Origin: Natrinema soli
Lineage (GTDB): Archaea > Halobacteriota > Halobacteria > Halobacteriales > Natrialbaceae
NCBI RefSeq assembly: GCF_028618695.1
Contig: NZ_JAQIVI010000543.1
Span: forward strand, 1-5,726
Length of the DNA stretch: 5,726 nt
Reading direction: 5' to 3'
Shown here: piece by piece, positions 1-5,726 of the stretch
Layout of the letters: each line of letters opens with the position of its first letter
How positions within the stretch are numbered: the stretch's first letter is position 1
Notes under the pieces: generated by a model
Seen by the model: the letters and a program-made list of their open reading frames with translations, nothing else
Databases searched by the model: none
What the model was told of the DNA's origin: nothing
Translations under genes and position numbers: made by a program

Positions 1-1701
1 CGACCGGGAGATCGGGGAGGCCCACGAACTGGACGACGTGGGTGAGCTTCTCGCCGACGAAGAAGCCGGCTCCGGAGAGCGCACCGAGCACCGCGGCGGT
101 ACGCAGCGACGGCTCGAAGCGCGAGCGGGCGAAGCCGGCGTAGACGTGCACGCTCTTCTCGATCTCCTCGACCGTCGCCGCGAGGATGATGATCAGCGGC
201 ACGGCGATCGCCTGGGGGACGACGAACAGCAGGGCGACCGCGAGGAGCTGACTCGCGAAGACGAACGGAATGAACAGGATCGACAGCAGGAAGACGCTCC
301 GGCGGCCGCGGATTCGGCTCGCGATCGCGTCGACGACTTTGGCCGGGATCGGTTTCTGGGCGAACATGTCTTCCTCGCGGTAGACGCCGATTCCGAGCAG
401 GAAACAGACGGCCGCGCCGAGGTAGAAGGGGCCGGTCGAGAACAGGTACTCGCCGAGTCGGACCGACTCGTTCTGGAGGTCCATCACGACCAGCGTCAGC
501 GGCGAGATCAACGCGATAGCGTTCACGTCGGCGAAGACCGCCGGAATGAACGTGTACGTCGTCAGGAAGACGCTGATCGTGACCGTCACGAAGGTGAGTT
601 CCTTGAACGAGCGGGCGAGCATCGCACCGACGAACGTGGCCGCGAGGAAGAGCAGGGCGATCGGCAGCGCCGCCGCGACCGCGATCGGCCCGCCCTCGAT
701 CACCCACGCGATCGCGATGACGACCCCGACGAGCCCGAGCACGTACGGGAGAGTCTTCCCCGCGACGATCTCGCGGCTCGAGGCCGGCGAGACGAGCAGC
801 AGTTCGCCGCGGCGTTTGACCCGCTCGTCCATGATCGTGCTCCCGTAGGCCTGAATGACGAAGTTCATCGGGACGACGAAGAGGAACGCGAGCACGAGCG
901 ATTCGAACGGGAACGGCGGCGAAATCGAGCCGGGGCGGTCCGGTGCCGTCGATGACGTCGATCCGTCGCCGACGTTCGGGACCTGCGTTCGGCCGTCTCC
1001 GCCGTCGGTTCCGCTTCCACCGGTGCCGTCGGACCCGCTTCCACCGGATCCGTCCGCCCCGGATTCGTCTCCGGTGCTCCCGTCCGTGTTCCCGCCGGTT
1101 CCGTCCCCGCTTCCGCCGTTCGTCCCGTCTCCGCTATCGGTTCCGTCCCCTGCTCCGTTTCCGTCTCCGTCACCGGTTCCGGAATCGGTCTCCCCGCCGA
1201 GATCGCGCTGCTGATACTCGATCGAGACGAGCACCGGGTACGCGGCCGCCTGGTCGGCTTCTTCGTCCATCAGCTTCCCGTTGTACGACTCGACGGACTC
1301 GCGAAACGCGTCGTAGGCGGCTGCGCCGTTGTCGCCGAGGTGACCGATCCGGCCATCTCGAGTCACGACCACGTCGACGGACGCCTCGTCGCGTACGGCG
1401 ATGGTGCCGGCGTTTCCGTCACCAGCGTCGGTCGTAACGTCCTCGAGCGGGACGGGCCGAAACTGCTCGCTGTCGACGGCCACGTCGTAGTACCGACTGT
1501 CCTCGTCGACGCCGACCGTGTAGATCTCCCGCTCGAGGCCGAGCCCCTCGTCGGCGACCGTGAAGCCGGCGGTCCCGACCGCGAGTAGCATCACGGCGAG
1601 GACGAGCCCGGTCTTCCGATCGACGGTGCCGGCGCTCCGGGCGACCTCCCAGCGAGCGATCCGGGCCGTGCGCGAGACGATCCCGCGGAGACGGCCGTCG
1701 T

Positions 1702-1705
<4 letters not shown>
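1..1705 (-). CDS. ABC-2 type permease with a C-terminal PrsW-like intramembrane protease domain (3' end outside window)
   Basis: Membrane subunit of the exporter whose ATPase lies just upstream. The frame is open from a GTG at 1705-1703 to the window edge (568 codons visible). That GTG overlaps the ATPase stop as GTGA, which suggests translational coupling and decides the start. Seen: a TM helix at about residues 33-50; an external domain to about 168; a Gly/Asp/Ser/Thr-rich low-complexity stretch at about 168-250; then five hydrophobic segments from about 267 to 445. After the first of these comes DERVKRRGELLLVSPASSRE, the cytoplasmic loop pattern of NatB/ABC-2 permeases. The protein does not stop at the usual family end near residue 445. 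It goes on with more hydrophobic helices containing EEIEK (513-517) and FFVGEK (548-553), matching the EExxK and FxxxE motifs of PrsW glutamic intramembrane proteases. The third expected motif would lie beyond the edge. The transported substrate is unknown. The permease call is firm; protease activity is inferred. Confidence 0.9.
955..1200 (-). repeat. Low-complexity coding segment (Gly/Asp/Ser/Thr-rich linker) inside the permease
   Basis: About 80 codons (residues roughly 168-250) are built almost only from Gly, Asp, Ser, Thr, Asn and a few Glu/Ala, in near-repeats such as GDGTGG and GSGTDGG. On the plus strand this reads as repeated ttccgtc/ttccacc-like units. It lies between the external domain and the second membrane helix, so it should be extracytoplasmic, flexible and strongly acidic. 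Such tracts are prone to slippage, so length should vary between strains. No N-x-S/T sequon was seen inside it. Confidence 0.8.
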
Positions 1706-2619
<914 letters not shown>

Positions 2620-2647
2620 TGGATAGCGCGACTGAGGGAGCCACCCC

Positions 2648-2653
2648 AGTAAA
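2648..2653 (-). promoter_or_regulatory. Putative TATA box for the ABC transporter operon
   Basis: The minus strand reads TTTACT, centred about 31 nt before the ATG at 2619, close to the haloarchaeal TTTAWA-like consensus. Transcription would begin about 5 nt before the ATG, giving an almost leaderless mRNA. One base departs from consensus, so confidence is modest. Confidence 0.4.
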
Positions 2654-2673
2654 GTCTAGCGGCCAGTGACAGT

Positions 2674-2709
2674 CAGGGCCGGGTACCAGATCAGGGTCGG
2701 CTATCAGAC
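2674..2709. repeat. Imperfect tandem repeat, two 18-bp units
   Basis: Two adjacent 18-bp units (2674-2691 and 2692-2709) both begin cagggycgg and agree at 14 of 18 positions. They lie upstream of the ABC operon promoter and overlap the stop of the regulator remnant. They could be an operator with two half-sites or chance; no function can be assigned. Confidence 0.4.
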
Positions 2710-2927
2710 GATCGAGGCACCCAGAACGAGCGGCAGTCGCACGGTGGAATGAGACGGTGAGAAGTGAGCTGGCAGACGACGGGAGGCGGAGACGTCGTTG
2801 AACTCGCGTTCGCGCCGCATCAACTCGCCGACGCCGTGCTCGAGGATCCCACGACCCATTGCAGTCGGTCGATAGTACGTGTAGAACCCGCTACTGTCGG
2901 GCGTCCGCTGTTGCCGTTTGTCGATAC
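2704..2927 (-). pseudogene. Remnant of a small haloarchaeal regulator (C-terminal fragment, probably winged-HTH family)
   Basis: One minus-strand frame, preceded directly by an in-frame TAA at 2930-2928 and with no good start, reads protein-like sequence: FYTYYRPTAMGRGILEHG followed by VGELMRREREFNDV (conserved-looking part about 2927-2791). It then runs into less convincing sequence up to a TGA at 2704-2706. From memory, this ending resembles the C-terminal part of small haloarchaeal winged helix-turn-helix (ArsR/MarR-like) regulators; I could not check this. The 5' part is absent and the fragment begins exactly where a very AT-rich block ends, suggesting deletion or recombination there. An internal ATG exists but would give a protein with no DNA-binding domain. 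A chance open frame in GC-rich DNA is the alternative. Confidence 0.45.
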
Positions 2928-2928
2928 C

Positions 2929-2963
2929 TTAAAAATATTATAAAATATCTCATTTTATATTAT
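2929..2963 (-). terminator. AT-rich imperfect palindrome followed by T-run, candidate terminator of cutA
   Basis: Arms 2935-2946 and 2952-2963 are 12 bp long with one mismatch, separated by 5 bp. Read on the minus strand, downstream of cutA, the palindrome is followed by a T-run (2934-2931). Archaeal termination depends mainly on U-tracts, so this could end the cutA transcript. The block is almost pure A/T within a GC-rich window, so an operator or a recombination scar is also possible. Confidence 0.45.
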
Positions 2964-2982
2964 AGTCCAGCGATAGCTCGTC

Positions 2983-3002
2983 ATAATGCGGCAGCGCATT
3001 AT
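2983..3002 (-). repeat. Perfect inverted repeat (hairpin) overlapping the cutA stop codon
   Basis: Arms 2983-2990 (ataatgcg) and 2995-3002 (cgcattat) are perfect 8-bp complements around a 4-nt loop. The cutA stop TAA (3001-2999) lies inside one arm, so the hairpin would form at the very 3' end of the coding sequence. No T-run follows directly; the AT-rich palindrome lies about 20 nt downstream. It may act as an RNA 3'-end stabiliser or part of a two-part terminator. Confidence 0.55.
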
Positions 3003-3301
3003 TTGACGCTCTCCGCTCGCCACGTCGCGAACGCCTCGAGGACGTCGTCCTCGTCGAATCGCTCGAGACAGGGCACGTCGTAGGGATGTAGATCGCGGAC
3101 GCGTGCGACGAGATCGTCGTACGCCTCGTCGGTCGTCTTCGCGAGGAGAATCGCCTCGTCGTCGCGGTGGATCTCATCTTCCCACCGATACGTCGAGCTC
3201 GTCGACAGTCGATTCACGCAGGCGGCGAGTCGCTCCTCGACCAGTGTCTCGACGATGTCGTCGGCCGCCGCTGGCGGCGCCGTGATGTAGACGGTCGGCA
3301 T
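2999..3301 (-). CDS. cutA: CutA1-family divalent-cation tolerance protein
   Basis: Small cytoplasmic protein of 100 residues, typical CutA length. The family forms a ferredoxin-like trimer related to PII proteins. In Escherichia coli it is linked to copper tolerance, but its molecular role is unsettled. Seen: MPTVYITAPP start with the usual first beta strand; RLAACVN (24-30) with the conserved Cys28; STYRWEDEI (36-44); ILLAKTT (51-57); and the family hallmark HPYDVP (72-77), here with Asp where many members have Glu. The C-terminus is WRAESVK. The ATG at 3301 matches the family start. Only a weak TATA-like CTTTTCTC (around 3329) lies at leaderless distance. It follows the HEWD gene on the same strand after 110 bp and is followed by a palindromic block, so it is probably a single-gene unit. 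Confidence 0.94.
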   Translation of the reverse strand: MPTVYITAPPAAADDIVETLVEERLAACVNRLSTSSTYRWEDEIHRDDEAILLAKTTDEAYDDLVARVRDLHPYDVPCLERFDEDDVLEAFATWRAESVK

Positions 3302-3375
3302 GGATGAAGCGACGCTCGAGACGGAGAAAAGGCTGCTGTCACGGTGCGGGGAACGACCGTTCGTCGTGACGGGGT

Positions 3376-3403
3376 CGACCGGGTATCGGGGCGACCGGGT
3401 GTC
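3376..3403. repeat. Short direct repeat, two 12-bp copies 16 bp apart
   Basis: Copies at 3376-3387 and 3392-3403 share cgaccgggt-tc and differ at one base. They lie in the 110-bp spacer between the HEWD gene and cutA, about 80-100 bp upstream of the cutA start. The spacing does not match promoter core elements. A regulator site is possible but unproven. Confidence 0.35.
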
Positions 3404-3411
3404 AGGTTCGC

Positions 3412-3603
3412 TCAGCTATCCGGACCATCGACCGGATTGAACGTGCCGTTGATGTCCCACTCGTGAATGCAGTGTGGATTGCCGACCTGTTTCTCGCCGT
3501 CTTCGCGAGCGAGTTGCCACGCCTCGAGGGTTTCGTCCCATACTTCGCCGCGACCGCACTCTTCGCAGACTCTCGCGGTCGGTTTTCGTACCTGTGCGCT
3601 CAT
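3412..3603 (-). CDS. HEWD-motif small zinc-finger-like protein
   Basis: A 63-residue protein of a haloarchaeal family named for its HEWD motif; function unknown. Seen: CEEC (Cys13, Cys16) near the N-terminus, then DGEKQVGNPHCIHEWDING (35-53) with Cys45 and His47. CxxC plus CxH could bind one zinc, as in other haloarchaeal micro-zinc-finger proteins; metal binding is inferred. Start choice: an in-frame GTG at 3627 would add eight residues (MSSSHGSV). However, the TATA-like TTATAT at 3628-3633 overlaps it and lies 27 nt before the ATG at 3603, the expected spacing for a leaderless mRNA beginning at that ATG. MSAQVRKPT also looks like the natural family start. The protein is soluble, with no signal peptide or membrane segment. 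It sits alone between pckA and cutA on the same strand. Confidence 0.88.
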   Translation of the reverse strand: MSAQVRKPTARVCEECGRGEVWDETLEAWQLAREDGEKQVGNPHCIHEWDINGTFNPVDGPDS

Positions 3604-3627
3604 TACCGAACCGTGAGAACTCGACAC

Positions 3628-3633
3628 ATATAA
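3628..3633 (-). promoter_or_regulatory. TATA box of the HEWD protein gene
   Basis: The minus strand reads TTATAT, centred 27 nt before the ATG at 3603. This is the standard distance for haloarchaeal leaderless transcripts and fixes that ATG as the start over the GTG at 3627. Confidence 0.65.
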
Positions 3634-3738
3634 CGGTATTCGTGTGCGGCAAGTGCTGCCCCGTCGATCGGGGGTGATATCAGGTCTGAAAATCGGGTGT
3701 CCCGCGCTTGCAGCGACTCTCGAGCGACGATCGACCGC

Positions 3739-5250
3739 TCAGTAGACGGCGTCTTCGATCTCCTGGCGGAGGTCGTCGAACTCGGCGAGGTAGTCGCGAC
3801 GCTCGGCGCGCAGGTCCGCGAGCGCGCCCTCGTAGTCGTCGACGTGGTCCGGCACGTAGTAGTCCTCGATGTCGAGCCCCGGGATCGAGTCGGGGATCGT
3901 CAGGTTCGTTCGCTCGTCGTCGGTCCACTCGATGGTGCCGCGAGCGGCCTCGGTGAGGATCGTCACGGACTCGGTGACACCGATATCTTTCGATTGCTCG
4001 CCGAGATAGCCCGTGTTGATGACGTAACAGTCGATATCGAGAAGATCGATCAGCTCGTGGAAGATGTTCCCCTCCTCGCCTTCCGAGCCGATGATGAAGG
4101 GGTTCGTTCCGACGACGCGGATCGACTCGCCGGCGCGCGCCGGGTCGCCCGCGCTGGTTTCGATCGACTCGCCGAGCATGAACGCGACGGCGGCCTGTTC
4201 TTCATTGAGTTTGGCCACCGGCGGCATCAGCGGGTTTCGGGTGATGAAGAAGAGCTGATCCATCCGGCCGAGGTCGATCTCGTCGGCGGCGCTCTCGAGT
4301 TCGTCGCGCTGGACGATCGCTCGCGAGTTGGCGGTGTACCGGTCCTCGTCGAAGTGGACGGTGCCGTCGTCGTCGACCGCGACGTTCTCGAGGATCGCCG
4401 ATTCGGCGGTCGCGGCCTCGTAGAGTTCGGGTTGCTCGTCCTCGCCGAGGCCGATCGTCTTGATGAACAGTCCCTCCCCCTCGCTGCCGGCGACGGTGCC
4501 GTCGGAGAGGAGGCCGCAGACGTCGTCCTGAAGCATAGCGGTTCCTTCCGGTTCCTCGAGCCAGCAGCCGTGGGAGGTCAGCGTGGACTTCCCGGTCGCG
4601 GAGAGACCCATGAAGACTTGCCCGACGGTCTGGAGTTCACCGTCGTCGTCTCGGACGCGGGCGCGCTTGCTGCCCGCGTGGAGTCCGAGGCCACCCTGCT
4701 GTTTGATCCGATACATGAACAGCCGGAGGAACGATTTCTTGGCTTCACCGATGTAGTCCGTGCCGAGGACGGTCGTCACGCCGGTATCGGGCAGGACGCG
4801 GATCTCGGTTTCATCGTAGTCGGGCAGGTGGACGGTGTAGAGGTCGGGATCCCGCCCGTCGGACGGATCGAACAGGGACGCCCACGCGTAGGCGATCCGA
4901 GCGTGCTCGACGGGGACGAAGAGGCGACAACAGAAGGTCGCGTCCGGGTGGCGTCCCATCAGTCGATCGACGCAGAGCATCTCGCGCTCGCCCGCGAGAT
5001 CGATGGCGTCGTCGACGAGTTCGTGATCGCGGTCGGTGAACTCGTCGTCGACGGTGTTCTTCGTCCGATCCGCACTCCGCGAACGAACCTCGCTGACGTA
5101 CGACGCCGACCCGAACTCGGTCGTCGTCTCGTCGGGATCGGCGAGTTCGCGGAGTTCCTCGAGCGACGGATTGTACCGGACGTTCGACGCTGTGGTCGGA
5201 TCCGGAAGCTGACGGACCAGTGGACGGGACTCCGTCCCGGTTTCAGACAT
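3739..5250 (-). CDS. pckA: Phosphoenolpyruvate carboxykinase (ATP), divergent haloarchaeal type
   Basis: Cytoplasmic gluconeogenic enzyme: oxaloacetate + ATP gives PEP + CO2 + ADP. At 503 residues it is slightly shorter than Escherichia coli PckA (about 540). Seen in family order: SRSADRTK (57-64) at the place of the substrate-binding GRSPKDK; MLCVDRLMGRHPD (91-103) matching the FVVDAFCGANPD region; YIGEAKK (166-172), the Mn/substrate Lys loop; His191 in LGLHAGS; kinase-1a P-loop GLSATGKST (215-223); metal-binding LQDDVCGLL (240-248); ANSRAI with Arg310 (307-312); FFITRNPLMPP (334-344), shorter and different from FLTADAFGVLPP; and INTGYLGE (411-418). The catalytic framework is retained, but the P-loop is ATGKS rather than GTGKT, so the protein is a distant member. 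The ATG at 5250 is the natural start, with a TATA-like TTTAAC 29-30 nt upstream. It is divergent from the actin-like gene. GTP-type PEPCK is excluded by the motif order. Confidence 0.93.
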   Translation of the reverse strand: MSETGTESRPLVRQLPDPTTASNVRYNPSLEELRELADPDETTTEFGSASYVSEVRSRSADRTKNTVDDEFTDRDHELVDDAIDLAGEREMLCVDRLMGRHPDATFCCRLFVPVEHARIAYAWASLFDPSDGRDPDLYTVHLPDYDETEIRVLPDTGVTTVLGTDYIGEAKKSFLRLFMYRIKQQGGLGLHAGSKRARVRDDDGELQTVGQVFMGLSATGKSTLTSHGCWLEEPEGTAMLQDDVCGLLSDGTVAGSEGEGLFIKTIGLGEDEQPELYEAATAESAILENVAVDDDGTVHFDEDRYTANSRAIVQRDELESAADEIDLGRMDQLFFITRNPLMPPVAKLNEEQAAVAFMLGESIETSAGDPARAGESIRVVGTNPFIIGSEGEEGNIFHELIDLLDIDCYVINTGYLGEQSKDIGVTESVTILTEAARGTIEWTDDERTNLTIPDSIPGLDIEDYYVPDHVDDYEGALADLRAERRDYLAEFDDLRQEIEDAVY

Positions 5251-5276
5251 ACACGTAACCCACCACCATCCTGATA

Positions 5277-5282
5277 GTTAAA
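5277..5282 (-). promoter_or_regulatory. TATA box of pckA
   Basis: The minus strand reads TTTAAC, centred about 29-30 nt before the pckA ATG at 5250. This predicts a leader of only a few nucleotides. A GGTGGTGG stretch lies between this box and the ATG, but is about 15 nt from the start codon, too far for a normal Shine-Dalgarno. Confidence 0.55.
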
Positions 5283-5416
5283 CGTGAGGATTTCTCTCGT
5301 CGTGTGCTACGGACTCTCCAGGAACGAGGTGACGTATGCCGTCTGTGACCCCGTAACGGACGGGAATACCGATTTCGACTCTCTCGACAAATGGCCCGTG
5401 TGCAGGTGGCTCACAA

Positions 5417-5480
5417 GTACTCAGATGTGAGATAATTCTCGAGAATTTTCTCGAAGCGAGCCGATTTTCACATCTGGTAC
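5417..5480. promoter_or_regulatory. Nested palindromes in the pckA/actin-like intergenic region
   Basis: The outer inverted repeat has perfect 9-bp arms, 5422-5430 (cagatgtga) and 5468-5476 (tcacatctg). It is extended by GTAC at 5417-5420 and 5477-5480 if the T at 5421 is bulged. It encloses a perfect 14-bp palindrome at 5434-5447 (aattctcgagaatt). The heptamer ttctcga occurs at 5436 and again at 5448, 12 bp apart. The element ends about 44 bp before the actin-like start and lies about 140 bp upstream of the pckA promoter. A regulator-binding site or a cruciform/RNA structure are possible. Confidence 0.5.
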
Positions 5481-5523
5481 TGCGGGGGCAACTTCCAATA
5501 GGGTGGTTCGAGTTGCCGAGGGC

Positions 5524-5726
5524 ATGCATTACGGTCTCGACATCGGACCGGGGGCGATCCGAGTCGCCACCGACGCTGGCGACGGCCCGACGATCGATTC
5601 GGTCCCGCCGGTCGTGGTACCGGTCGACGATGCGACGCTCGAGGTGGCCGGGCTTTCGGAAGCCGGCAGCACCGTCCGTGGGGACGGAACGACGCACGCG
5701 GTCGGCGCTGCCGCTCGAGCGGTCGC
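5524..5726 (+). CDS. Actin/Hsp70-fold (MreB-like) ATPase, N-terminal part only (runs off the right edge)
   Basis: The 67 visible codons begin MHYGLDIGPGAIRVATDAGD. The GLDIGPG pattern followed by a beta strand is the phosphate-1 loop of the actin/MreB/Hsp70/sugar-kinase superfamily (compare GIDLGTANT in MreB). Further on, VPPVVVPVDD and THAVGAAARAV fit the family's PSVVA strand and the AVGxxA segment. The role cannot be fixed from this part: a cytoskeletal actin homologue, a chaperone-like or another ATPase are all possible. The ATG at 5524 puts the glycine-rich loop at the usual distance from the N-terminus. An in-frame GTG at 5503 would add seven residues and is less likely. A GAGGG lies too close to the ATG to be a normal ribosome site. 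The gene is divergent from pckA. Confidence 0.65.
   Translation, partial: MHYGLDIGPGAIRVATDAGDGPTIDSVPPVVVPVDDATLEVAGLSEAGSTVRGDGTTHAVGAAARAV

Larger units (their letters stand above)
5251..5523. other. Divergent intergenic region between pckA and the actin-like gene
   Basis: This 273-bp region holds the pckA TATA element, the nested palindromes and a weak TATA-like CCAATAG around 5495-5501, about 27 nt before the plus-strand ATG. It also contains a short plus-strand frame (GTG at 5284 to TGA at 5428-5430, 48 codons) whose translation looks mildly protein-like but has no good promoter. No RNA gene was recognised. Confidence 0.6.

Noticed and set aside
155..169. CPBP (Abi/Rce1-type) protease motif as an explanation for the permease C-terminal EE motif
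   Set aside because: CPBP proteins have EExxxR; here the spacing is EExxK with a downstream FxxxE, which fits PrsW better.
38..955. 305-codon open frame on the plus strand opposite the permease
   Set aside because: The translation is almost all Arg/Asp/Glu with no hydrophobic core, and the opposite strand carries the membrane domain with recognised motifs.
965..1198. CRISPR-like or tandem-repeat array suggested by repeated ttccgtc units
   Set aside because: There are no constant-length repeats with unique spacers, and the frame stays open through it as a Gly/Asp/Ser/Thr-rich protein linker.
3604..3627. GTG at 3627 as the start of the HEWD protein
   Set aside because: The TATA-like element overlaps it, and that element is correctly spaced for the ATG at 3603.
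3680..3738. Strong terminator after pckA
   Set aside because: Only a four-T run at 3687-3690 with no convincing stem was seen, too weak to annotate.
3697..5274. 525-codon open frame on the plus strand opposite pckA
   Set aside because: It is the antisense shadow of pckA, which has clear family motifs; its translation is low-complexity Val/Asp/Arg/Gly-rich, typical of the complement of GC-rich haloarchaeal genes.
5278..5697. 139-codon minus-strand frame at the right end
   Set aside because: It runs through the palindromic spacer and antisense to the actin-like gene; no family pattern is visible and the plus-strand reading is better.

Overview
The window looks like chromosomal DNA of a haloarchaeon. 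GC is high, predicted proteins are rich in Asp/Glu, spacers are short, several genes have a TATA-like element 27-31 nt before the start codon (leaderless-transcript spacing), and one gene encodes the small HEWD-motif protein I know only from haloarchaea. An ATP-type PEP carboxykinase would fit Natrialbales-like genera, but the genus cannot be fixed from sequence alone.

Layout: almost everything is on the minus strand. Reading down from the right these are pckA (5250-3739), a 63-residue HEWD zinc-finger-like protein (3603-3412), cutA (3301-2999), a spacer with an AT-rich palindromic block and a decayed regulator fragment (2998-2620), an ABC-2 type ATPase (2619-1702), and its membrane partner (1705 to beyond the left edge). 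The last gene, on the plus strand at the right edge (5524 onward), is the N-terminus of an actin/Hsp70-fold ATPase. It is divergent from pckA across a 273-bp region with nested palindromes.

Functional units: the ATPase and permease overlap by 4 nt (GTGA) and form one export-type ABC system. The permease carries a Gly/Asp/Ser/Thr-rich low-complexity segment in its external loop. After its normal six-helix ABC-2 core it continues into a second membrane domain with EExxK and FxxxE motifs typical of PrsW glutamic intramembrane proteases. This apparent transporter-protease fusion is the most interesting item. PckA converts oxaloacetate to PEP for gluconeogenesis. CutA is a small trimeric stress or metal-tolerance protein. 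PckA, the HEWD protein and CutA each appear to have their own promoter region and show no obvious functional link to each other.

I found no rRNA, tRNA, CRISPR array or insertion sequence. The only sign of gene decay is the regulator fragment at 2704-2927.
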